Below, in pieces: positions 1 through 5,182 of a stretch of 5,182 nt of DNA; positions within the stretch are counted from its first letter, which is position 1, and each line of letters opens with the position of its first letter. Location of the stretch: contig JASHSE010000335.1 in NCBI GenBank assembly GCA_030036975.1, positions 1 through 5,182 of the forward strand, written 5' to 3'. The notes under the pieces are model-generated. The model made no database searches. It was not told the DNA's origin and saw only the letters and a program-made list of their open reading frames with translations. Both the position numbers and the translations under genes were made by a program. The DNA comes from Xanthobacteraceae bacterium (lineage in GTDB: Bacteria; Pseudomonadota; Alphaproteobacteria; Rhizobiales; Xanthobacteraceae).

Positions 1-423
1 CTCGCCGCCGGACAGCGTGCCGGCAGGCTGTCGGCGCCGCTCGGCCAGCCGCGGAAACAGCGCATAGACGCGATCGAACAGCGCGGGAAGGCGCGAGCGG
101 TCGGCGAGCGCGGTGGCGCCGAGCCGCAGGTTCTGCTCCACGGTCTGGCCGACGAACAGGCGCCAGCCCTCCGGCGACAGCGCCAAGCCTTTGCTGATGA
201 TCGCATAAGCCGGCTGCCCCGAGATCGTTTCGCCGCGCCATTCGACGCGGCCGCGGCTCGGCGCGATCAGTCCGGCAATCGCCGAAAGCGTCGTGGTCTT
301 GCCGGCGCCATTCGAGCCGAGCAGCGCGACGACCTGACCGGCTTCGACCTGCAATGAAATATCGGCGACGCCGACCAGGTCGCCGTAGCGCACTTCCAGA
401 TGCTCGACTTTCAGCTCGGGCAT
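1..423 (-). CDS. livF: Branched-chain amino acid-type ABC transporter ATP-binding protein LivF (partial, C-terminus off window)
   Basis: This is the second cytoplasmic ATPase of a HAAT-family importer; with LivG it would drive transport through LivH/LivM. I translated 141 codons from the ATG at 423-421 without a stop to the left edge. Visible motifs are Walker A GSNGAGKTT (residues 36-44), the LivF-type Q-loop region SPEGWRLF (about 83-90) followed by TVEQNL, and the ABC signature LSGGE (137-141) exactly at the edge. Walker B, D-loop and H-loop lie outside. LivF proteins usually have PEGR(R) at the Q-loop, so the tryptophan here is a small variation. The gene follows livG after 132 bases, unlike the overlapping genes upstream. 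No clear Shine-Dalgarno precedes the chosen ATG. An in-frame ATG at 465-463 would add 14 residues without family similarity, so I prefer 423, which gives the usual family N-terminus (MPELKVEHLEVRYG). The family call is secure; the substrate is unknown. Confidence 0.95.
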   Translation of the reverse strand, partial: MPELKVEHLEVRYGDLVGVADISLQVEAGQVVALLGSNGAGKTTTLSAIAGLIAPSRGRVEWRGETISGQPAYAIISKGLALSPEGWRLFVGQTVEQNLRLGATALADRSRLPALFDRVYALFPRLAERRRQPAGTLSGGE

Positions 424-555
424 TTTAGCCGACGCGCTGCTTGGCCAAAGTCGATGTCCGCTCATTCCCGCGCAAGCGGGAATCCAGCAACTGGATCCGC
501 GCTTTCGCGGCGACGAGCGGACCATGACTCCGATTTATTCTCGCGGCGGAATGAT
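424..555 (-). other. livG-livF intercistronic spacer
   Basis: This 132-base spacer is long compared with the overlapping livH/livM and livM/livG junctions. It holds the 57-base palindrome (461-517). At the livG stop there is also a small palindrome, GAATGA (549-554), T, TCATTC (556-561), which includes the TGA. No Shine-Dalgarno is evident before the livF ATG; the last bases read GGCTAAA. I see no gene inside it. Confidence 0.6.
461..517. repeat. 57-base imperfect palindrome (REP-like) between livG and livF
   Basis: Two 27-base arms (461-487 and 491-517) flank a 3-base centre (CAA). By hand alignment, arm 2 matches the reverse complement of arm 1 at 21 of 27 positions with no gaps. Arm 1 also folds on itself: ATTCCCGC (464-471), loop GCAA, GCGGGAAT (476-483), a perfect 8-bp stem. 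Arm 2 contains the smaller stem CCGCG (497-501), loop CTTT, CGCGG (506-510). The 'ATTCCCGC…GCGGGAATCCAG' wording resembles the dispersed palindromic repeats that are abundant between genes in Bradyrhizobium-like genomes. That it is repeated elsewhere in this genome is inference, since there is one copy in the window. No T-tract follows on the minus strand, so it is not a standard intrinsic terminator. It could stabilise upstream mRNA or lower livF expression. Confidence 0.75.
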
Positions 556-1278
556 TCATTCGCGCGGCCGCCTGGCGCCCCGCCCCAGATAAGCCTCGAT
601 CACCGCCTCGTCGCGCACCACCTGTTCGGGCGTGCCGCTGGCGATGACGCGGCCCTGATTGAATACCAGCACGCGCCGGGTCAGCGTCATGATCACTTCC
701 ATGATATGTTCGACGATCACGATCGTGACGCCCATCCGGTGAATGCGCCGCACCAGCGCGATCGCTTCCGGCAATTCGCCCGGCGTCAGGCCGGCGAGCG
801 ATTCGTCGAGCAAGAGAAGGCGCGGCCCGCTCGCCAGCACGCGGGCGATCTCCAAACGTTTGCGGCTCGGCGTGCCAAGCGAGCGTGCCGGCTGATCGGC
901 GCGCAACCCCGTCAGTTCGACGATGCGACGGGCATGCTCGCGCGCGTCGTTGCGATGGGGACGGCGCAAAAACGCGCCGACCATGACGTTGGCAAGCACG
1001 CTCATATCGTCGAACGTGGTGGGCACCTGAAACGTCCTGCCGATGCCGGCGCGGGCATGGGCTTCCGGCGGGGCGCGCGTCACGTCCACGCCGTCGAACA
1101 GGATGCGGCCCGTGGTTGGCAGCGTGTCGCCGGCCAGGCAGTTGAAGAACGTCGACTTGCCGGCGCCGTTCGGGCCGATCAGGCCGACGATCTCGCCCTG
1201 CTCGACCGCGATGTCGGCGCCGGCCACGGCGCGGAAATCGCCGAACGCCTTGGAGACATTGCGGGCTTCAAGCAGCAT
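556..1278 (-). CDS. livG: Branched-chain amino acid-type ABC transporter ATP-binding protein LivG
   Basis: This is a 240-residue cytoplasmic ATPase pairing with LivF on the LivHM permease. Motifs in order: Walker A GPNGAGKST (35-43), Q-loop RTFQ (Q84) followed by the LivG-type stretch FDDMSVLANVMVGAF, Walker B LLLLDE with catalytic E159, D-loop region SLAGLTPGE, and H-loop H191 (VEHIM). The C-terminal GTPEQV…IEAYLG segment is typical of LivG. The signature position, normally LSxGQ, reads LGTPS (134-138) before RKRLEIARVLA, so the signature glycine is replaced by proline; DES also replaces the usual DEP after Walker B. The protein is somewhat shorter than the usual 250-260 residues. The ATG at 1278-1276 overlaps the livM end by 11 bases, and an AAGG sits about ten bases upstream inside livM, consistent with translational coupling. 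The family call is firm; the substrate is not shown by the sequence. Confidence 0.96.
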   Translation of the reverse strand: MLLEARNVSKAFGDFRAVAGADIAVEQGEIVGLIGPNGAGKSTFFNCLAGDTLPTTGRILFDGVDVTRAPPEAHARAGIGRTFQVPTTFDDMSVLANVMVGAFLRRPHRNDAREHARRIVELTGLRADQPARSLGTPSRKRLEIARVLASGPRLLLLDESLAGLTPGELPEAIALVRRIHRMGVTIVIVEHIMEVIMTLTRRVLVFNQGRVIASGTPEQVVRDEAVIEAYLGRGARRPRE

Positions 1279-2260
1279 GGGCGCGCCGCCTTAACAGCGG
1301 CGCGAGGCGCCGCCACAGATCGAACAGGCCGCCCGGCTCGAACCGCGCGATCAGCACGATGATGCCGCCGTAGATGACGAACGTCGCACCCGAACCGCCG
1401 CCGCCGAACCAGGTGTTGGCCGCGGTTTGCAGCGGCACCAGGATCAGCGCGCCAATGAGCGGACCGAACAGCGTGCCGGCGCCGCCGAGCGCCGCGAAGA
1501 TCACCATCTGCACCGAGACCAGAATACCGAAGCCGGAATCCGGATCGATGAACCCGGTCTTCACCCCATAGAGCGAACCGGCCATGGCGGCGAACGCCGC
1601 CGACAGCGCCAGCGCCTGCAGCTTGGTGCGCCGCACCGGCACGCCGAGGCTGCGCGCCGCGCGCTCGCTCGATTTGATGGCGCGCAGGTAATAGCCGAAG
1701 CGCCGCTGCTCCAGCACGAAGGTGACGGCGAGCACCAAGGCCAGCACGGCGAGGAAGATGTAGTAGTACGGCAGATCGCCGCGGAACGTCAGGTCCCACC
1801 AGCCGCGCGCCAGCGCCGGCCCCTGCAGACCGATAGCGCCGCCGACCAAGGCCCATGTGCCGACGAAGATACGAATGAGCTCGGCCACCGCAATGGTGGC
1901 CATGCTGAAATAATGGCCGCTGAGCCGGAAGGTCGGCAGCCCGATGATGATCGCCAAGCCGATACTGAGCAGAATCCCTACCGGAATGCCGGCGAGCGGC
2001 GGCCAGCCCCACAATGTATAGAGCAACAGCGGCGTGTAGGCGCCGAGCCCGAAGAACATGCTGTGGCCTACCGACACCTGACCCGCATAGCCGCCGACGA
2101 TATTCCAGGCTGACGCCGAGATTGCCGCGAGCAGGAATGTGACGCCGATGTCGCGGTAAAACGCGTCGGAGAAGACGAGCGGATAGAGCACGAGCGCGAT
2201 GGCGAGCAAACAAATGCTGACGCGTTGGCCGCTCGCGGGCTGGGCCAGCAGCTTTCTCAC
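1268..2260 (-). CDS. livM: Branched-chain amino acid-type ABC transporter permease LivM
   Basis: This inner-membrane permease would pair with LivH to form the translocation path. I chose the GTG at 2260-2258, giving 330 residues, the usual LivM size. It overlaps the livH stop in a GTGA junction, and the purine-rich end of livH (GGGGAAGG) lies just before it. The same frame stays open much further upstream, but there it is antiphase to livH and meaningless as protein. Family hallmarks are GGYAGQVSVGHSMFFGLGAY (56-75), the GLPTFRLSGHYFSMAT block (107-122), the cytoplasmic coupling segment EQRRFGYYLRAIKSSERAA (184-202) with LGVPVRRTKL after it, and the C-terminal ALGGAGTLFGPLIGA block (257-271). 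Roughly eight or nine hydrophobic segments can be read (about 14-31, 38-55, 66-82, 88-108, 118-140, 165-184, 213-232, 245-275, 292-306). A basic tail (RRRAHAA) ends it. No sign of frame damage. Confidence 0.95.
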   Translation of the reverse strand: MRKLLAQPASGQRVSICLLAIALVLYPLVFSDAFYRDIGVTFLLAAISASAWNIVGGYAGQVSVGHSMFFGLGAYTPLLLYTLWGWPPLAGIPVGILLSIGLAIIIGLPTFRLSGHYFSMATIAVAELIRIFVGTWALVGGAIGLQGPALARGWWDLTFRGDLPYYYIFLAVLALVLAVTFVLEQRRFGYYLRAIKSSERAARSLGVPVRRTKLQALALSAAFAAMAGSLYGVKTGFIDPDSGFGILVSVQMVIFAALGGAGTLFGPLIGALILVPLQTAANTWFGGGGSGATFVIYGGIIVLIARFEPGGLFDLWRRLAPLLRRRAHAA

Positions 2261-3114
2261 GCCTTCCCCATCAGCCCTTGCGGCCGCAGCCAAAGCAGCG
2301 CAACGAACAAACCATAGACCACGATGTCCTTGTAGATGGCGCCGAGCCAGTAGGCCGACACCGCCTCGATCAGCCCAATGATCAGGCCGGCATAGAGCGA
2401 GCCGAGCACGCTGCCGAAGCCGCCGAGCGCCACGGTCACGAACGCGAGCAGGCCGAACGTCTCGCCGACCGACGGCGACCACGGATAGGCGGCCGCCAGC
2501 AGCGCGCCGGCGATGCCGGCGGCGCCGGCCGACAAGCCCCAGGTCAGCGCCTGCATGCGGTCGGGCCGAATGCCCATCAGCATCGCCGCGGTGCGGTCCT
2601 CGGCCACCGCCAGCAGGCGGCTGCCGAACGCGGAGCGGGTGAGCAGCAGATGCAGCGCGATCGTCAACGTGACGGCGACGAGCCCGGCGACGACTTGCGC
2701 CACGGGCAGATAAATGCCGCCGATCGCGACCGTGCCGGCGAGCGAGGTCTGGGGCAGCGTCTTGAAATTGGCGGAAAAGATCCAGAACGCCGTATAGCGC
2801 AGCAGCAAAGCAAGACCGAAACTCGACAGAATCTGCGCCAGCATCGGCCCGCGCACGACATGGCGGATGAGCAGCGCATAAACCGCGACGCCGAGCGCGA
2901 ACAGCGCAATCGCGGCGGCCAAGCCGAACACCGCCGGCCCGCCGCCGAGCCAGACCACGACCAGCCACGCCACGTACATGCCGAGCATGACGAATTCGCC
3001 GTGGGCGAAATTGATGAAGTTCATCATGCCCCAGATCAGCGTCAGGCCGGAGGAGAACAGCGCATAGACGGCGCCAAGCAGCAGCCCTCCGACGATGACT
3101 TGAACGAGCACCAT
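2257..3114 (-). CDS. livH: Branched-chain amino acid-type ABC transporter permease LivH
   Basis: This is the first gene of the transporter cluster, a 285-residue inner-membrane permease, close to the normal LivH length. Hallmarks are GLLLGAVYALFSSGLTLIWG (10-29), the strongly conserved MNFINFAHGEFVMLGMY (31-47), the cytoplasmic coupling loop TRSAFGSRLLAVAEDRTAAMLMGI (159-182) and the C-terminal VTVALGGFGSVLGSLYAGLIIGL (226-248), ending LRPQGLMGKA. About eight hydrophobic segments are visible. The ATG at 3114-3112 is chosen because it gives the typical short family N-terminus; only a weak purine stretch (AGAG) precedes it. The 3' end overlaps livM by four bases. It is separated by 107 bases from the TPR-glycosyltransferase gene, so it may have its own promoter. 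Substrate may be leucine/isoleucine/valine or another HAAT substrate; the permease sequence alone does not decide. Confidence 0.95.
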   Translation of the reverse strand: MVLVQVIVGGLLLGAVYALFSSGLTLIWGMMNFINFAHGEFVMLGMYVAWLVVVWLGGGPAVFGLAAAIALFALGVAVYALLIRHVVRGPMLAQILSSFGLALLLRYTAFWIFSANFKTLPQTSLAGTVAIGGIYLPVAQVVAGLVAVTLTIALHLLLTRSAFGSRLLAVAEDRTAAMLMGIRPDRMQALTWGLSAGAAGIAGALLAAAYPWSPSVGETFGLLAFVTVALGGFGSVLGSLYAGLIIGLIEAVSAYWLGAIYKDIVVYGLFVALLWLRPQGLMGKA

Positions 3115-3221
3115 GGCCGCACTCTATGGCCTCGCGGATCGGCTCCGCGAGAGAACTGCAGTCTGACATTCGTTGCAAATTGTCGCCAGTGCGCCGCCCG
3201 CGTCATCCCGATGTAAAAGTG
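3115..3221 (-). other. Intergenic leader upstream of livH
   Basis: This 107-base gap lies between the stop of the TPR-glycosyltransferase gene and the livH start. On the minus strand it starts with a somewhat A/T-richer stretch (including TTTTACATC and CAATTTGCAACGAATG) and ends in a GC-rich hairpin. The A/T-richer part is where a promoter for livHMGF would be expected, but I see no convincing -35/-10 pair. There is also an 8-base palindrome ACTGCAGT at 3155-3162. I see no short coding frame with support here. Confidence 0.5.
3131..3151 (-). promoter_or_regulatory. Hairpin in the livH 5' leader
   Basis: CTCGCGGA (3131-3138) and TCCGCGAG (3144-3151) form a perfect 8-bp stem with a 5-base loop. 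The stem ends 16 bases before the livH ATG, so in RNA it would sit next to the ribosome binding region. No T-tract follows, which argues against an intrinsic terminator of the upstream gene. A regulatory role is inference: it could be an mRNA-end stabiliser, part of a protein-binding site, or chance in GC-rich DNA. Confidence 0.4.
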
Positions 3222-4898
3222 TCACGCTGCCGCGGCGATGGGCCGTTCAAGCTCCTCGGCGACGCGGGCGATGACGCCGTCCCAATCGCCGGACACGGTT
3301 TGGCGGAACAGCCGCGCCGCCGGGTACCACGGGCTCGTCGCGCCGTTGAGTGTCCAGCGCCAATCGGGCGCGAACGGAATCAGCGCCCAGAGCGGCCGGC
3401 CCATGGCGCCGGCAAGATGCGCCACCGCAGTGTCGGCCGCGATCACCAAGTCGCACAATGCGAGAACGGCCGCGGTGTCGGTGAAATTTTCCAGGTCACC
3501 GCCCAAATGGGTGACGCGCGGTTCGGCAGCGAGCCGCTCGGCATCGTCGCTGCGCACGTCGCGCTGAACGCTGAGAAAACATGCCGGCAGCGCCAGCAAT
3601 GGCGCCAGGCGCGCAAACGGGATCGAGCGATTACGGTCGTTGTAATGGCTGGCATTGCCGGACCAGGCGAGCGCGATGCGCGGCCGCTTGAGCGCGCCGA
3701 TGCGCGCCGACCATTTGGCCAAGCCGGCATCGTCGGCGGAGAGATAGGGGATCGGCGCCGGCACACCCGCAAAATCCGTGCCCATCGCCAGCGCTAGACT
3801 GCCGAACGGACAGTGCAGATCGAACGGCGGCGGCGCGGCGCCGCGGGCGACCACACTGGCTCCGCCATCGAGCCGCGCCAACAGCGCGGTCAATTCGCTC
3901 GGCACTTCGAGTACGATTTTTTGCGGACCGCTTGCGGCAAGAAGCGGCACGTAGCGGGCGAATTGAATCGTGTCGCCAAAGCCCTGCTCGGCGTGCAGCA
4001 GCACGGTCTTGCCGGCGAGCGGATATTCGCCGAGCCAAAGCGGCTGCCTGCGGCTTTGCAGCGCCGGCATGCCGGTGCGGCACCAGCGCGCCTCGTATTT
4101 GGCAAAGCCGCGCCGGTAATCGCCGCGCGCGAGCAGTGCCAGTGCTTCGCTGAATTCCACGTCCGGATCGTTCTTGCGCAGCGCGCCGGCCTTGCCGTAG
4201 CTCGCCAGCGCCTCGTCGATGCGCTTGAGCGCCGCCAGCGCCCGGCCGCGATGCAGCCAGGCTCCGGCATGCTGCGGAGCAGCGGCGAGCGCGCGGTCGT
4301 GCGCTTGCACCGCCTCGCCATAGCGGCCGAGACCCTGCAGCGCCAGCGCGCGATTGTAATGTACCATCGGATGGCCGGGCGTGAGCGCCAGCGCGGCGTC
4401 GAACTCCGTCACGGCTTCGTCGAGCCGCCCGAGCGCCGCGCAGGCAATGCCGCAATTGAGCCGCGCCTCGCCGTGCCGCGGCGCGCGCGCCAAAACTTCG
4501 CGAAATTCGGCGAGCGCATCTTTGCTGCGGCCGAGGCTCAACAGCGTGTTGGCATGCTGATGCAGGACGTTGACGTCGTCGGGCGCGAGCGAGCGCGCCT
4601 TATCGAGGCTTTGCAGCGCTTCGTCGCTGCGCTTGAGCGCGTGCAGCGCCTGGCCGAGATTGGCCCACGCGCCGGCGACGTTCGGATTGACCTTGACCGC
4701 GGCGGCAAACAGCCGCTGTGCTTGGCCTATATGACCTTGCTGCGCCTGGACGCTGCCCAACAGATTGAGCGCGTCGAAATGATCGGGCGCCGCCTTGAGG
4801 ACGCGTGCGTAAATCCTTTCGGCTTCGCGCAGCCGGCCTTGCCGCTGCAGCGCCAGCGCCTCATTGAACGATTGCGCCAGATTGAACGGAGCACTCAC
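3222..4898 (-). CDS. TPR-repeat protein with C-terminal glycosyltransferase (GT-B-like) domain
   Basis: This 558-residue protein begins with helical TPR repeats of about 34 residues (around 7-39, 41-74, 75-108, 109-142, 143-176, 177-210, 211-242 and a weaker 243-276), each with the A/G-x-x-L and LGR/LKR-x-x-EAL pattern. A short linker (PLWLGEYPLAGKTVLL) leads to a C-terminal domain with HAEQGFGDTIQFARYVPLL (302-320) and the DTAVAHLAGAMGRPLWALIP block (489-508) followed by PDWRW (511-515) and SPWYP. These resemble the nucleotide-sugar-binding half of heptosyltransferase/OGT-like GT-B enzymes (GT9/GT41-like), a common alphaproteobacterial TPR-fusion architecture. No signal peptide or membrane segment is seen, so it is probably cytoplasmic. 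The start is GTG (4898-4896), fused to the preceding GST stop as GTGA; no strong Shine-Dalgarno is visible, consistent with coupling. Donor sugar and acceptor are unknown; glycosylation of protein or surface polysaccharide is inference. Confidence 0.88.
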   Translation of the reverse strand: MSAPFNLAQSFNEALALQRQGRLREAERIYARVLKAAPDHFDALNLLGSVQAQQGHIGQAQRLFAAAVKVNPNVAGAWANLGQALHALKRSDEALQSLDKARSLAPDDVNVLHQHANTLLSLGRSKDALAEFREVLARAPRHGEARLNCGIACAALGRLDEAVTEFDAALALTPGHPMVHYNRALALQGLGRYGEAVQAHDRALAAAPQHAGAWLHRGRALAALKRIDEALASYGKAGALRKNDPDVEFSEALALLARGDYRRGFAKYEARWCRTGMPALQSRRQPLWLGEYPLAGKTVLLHAEQGFGDTIQFARYVPLLAASGPQKIVLEVPSELTALLARLDGGASVVARGAAPPPFDLHCPFGSLALAMGTDFAGVPAPIPYLSADDAGLAKWSARIGALKRPRIALAWSGNASHYNDRNRSIPFARLAPLLALPACFLSVQRDVRSDDAERLAAEPRVTHLGGDLENFTDTAAVLALCDLVIAADTAVAHLAGAMGRPLWALIPFAPDWRWTLNGATSPWYPAARLFRQTVSGDWDGVIARVAEELERPIAAAA

Positions 4899-5182
4899 AG
4901 CTGGTTGATCCGGGCGATGCGGCGCGTCACTTCCGGCGGCGTCTCGCGATCGGCCTGCGCTTTGAGCGCCAATGCGGCGCGCGCCGCCGGACGCTCCAGG
5001 CAGCGATCGAGCCAGGCTTTGAGATGCGGCACCCCGGCGAGATCCATGTCGGCGGCGCGGCTGATCACCGCGGCGACGTTGAGATCGGCGACGGTAAAAT
5101 CGCCGCCGAGCAGATACGGCTGCATCGCTACGGCCGCATCGAGCACCCTGAACGGCGCGGCGAGAACGGCGAGCGCCGCGTC
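4895..5182 (-). CDS. Glutathione S-transferase family protein (partial, C-terminal domain; N-terminus off window)
   Basis: The frame is open from the right edge (beginning DAALAVLAAPFRVLDAAV) to the TGA at 4897-4895, giving 95 residues. It reads as the all-helical GST C-terminal domain: PYLLGGDFTVADLNVAAVIS carries the N-capping box and hydrophobic staple motif (T-V-A-D) of GST helix 6, followed by the late-helix pattern PHLKAWLDRCLERPAARAAL. The N-terminal thioredoxin-like, glutathione-binding domain would lie to the right of the window, so class and catalytic residue cannot be judged. An in-frame GTG at 5146-5144 is internal, because family similarity continues upstream of it. The last four bases overlap the start of the TPR-glycosyltransferase gene, suggesting co-translation. 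GSTs conjugate glutathione to electrophiles or have isomerase or reductase roles; which applies here is unknown. Confidence 0.9.
   Translation of the reverse strand, partial: DAALAVLAAPFRVLDAAVAMQPYLLGGDFTVADLNVAAVISRAADMDLAGVPHLKAWLDRCLERPAARAALALKAQADRETPPEVTRRIARINQL

Noticed and set aside
549..561. Small palindrome GAATGA-T-TCATTC at the livG stop as a terminator
   Set aside because: The stem is only 6 bp with a one-base centre, which cannot form a normal RNA hairpin, and there is no T-tract.
400..1362. Open reading frame of 320 codons on the plus strand opposite livG
   Set aside because: The translation is low-complexity, rich in Arg/Ala/His/Asp, with no recognisable domain. It lies antisense to a clear LivG; long antisense frames are expected in GC-rich DNA with strong third-position bias.
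2261..3178. N-terminal extension of the livM frame through the whole livH region
   Set aside because: This part is antiphase to livH and reads as Arg/Ala-rich noise; LivM homology begins only after the GTG at 2260.
3150..3200. Possible promoter for livH in the A/T-richer part of the leader
   Set aside because: I could not find a -35/-10 pair with reasonable matches and spacing; stating one would be guesswork.
3201..3213. CGTCATCCCGATG as a fragment of a second palindromic repeat
   Set aside because: It shares only a short 'GTCAT…CCCG' wording with such repeats and has no pairing arm of meaningful length.
2278..3216. Open reading frame of 312 codons on the plus strand opposite livH
   Set aside because: The product is an unstructured-looking Arg/Gln/Glu/Ala-rich string without any motif, fully explained as the reverse complement of a membrane protein gene.
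3126..3797. Open frame of 223 codons on the plus strand over the livH leader and the end of the glycosyltransferase gene
   Set aside because: It is antisense to the conserved glycosyltransferase domain and shows no domain of its own.
1..5182. CRISPR array, tRNA or rRNA gene, insertion sequence
   Set aside because: No regularly spaced direct repeats, no tRNA-like cloverleaf, no rRNA stretch and no transposase coding were seen on either strand.

Overview
The window is GC-rich. Every gene I can support lies on the minus strand, so reading in transcription order runs from the right edge to the left edge. The composition, the TPR-glycosyltransferase architecture, the livHMGF cassette and a palindromic intergenic repeat of the 'ATTCCCGC…GCGGGAAT' kind all suggest an alphaproteobacterium, most likely Hyphomicrobiales (Bradyrhizobium/Xanthobacteraceae-like). 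That taxonomic placement is inference.

Layout in transcription order. (1) 5182-4895: the C-terminal part of a glutathione S-transferase-family protein, whose N-terminus lies off the window. (2) 4898-3222: a 558-residue protein with about seven or eight N-terminal TPR repeats and a C-terminal GT-B-like glycosyltransferase domain. It is joined to the GST gene by a 4-base GTGA stop/start overlap. (3) A 107-base gap (3115-3221) containing a perfect 8-bp-stem hairpin close to the next start codon. (4) 3114-2257 livH, (5) 2260-1268 livM, (6) 1278-556 livG: two permeases and an ATPase of a branched-chain amino acid type (HAAT family) ABC importer, tightly overlapping (GTGA for livH/livM, 11 bases for livM/livG). 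(7) A 132-base intercistronic gap (424-555) holding a 57-base imperfect palindrome. (8) 423-1: the N-terminal 141 residues of livF, the second ATPase, cut by the left edge just after its LSGGE signature.

Together livH, livM, livG and livF would encode the membrane and ATPase parts of an importer for branched-chain amino acids or a related substrate (amides, urea, aromatic or dicarboxylic compounds are known variants). The periplasmic binding protein that would set specificity is not in the window. Nothing here ties the TPR-glycosyltransferase or the GST to the transporter except position.

I see no unmistakable new system. The features most worth a second look are the palindrome inserted between livG and livF, the degenerate ABC signature motif of LivG, and the hairpin in the livH leader. 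Long open frames on the plus strand are codon-bias shadows of the minus-strand genes and are not annotated.
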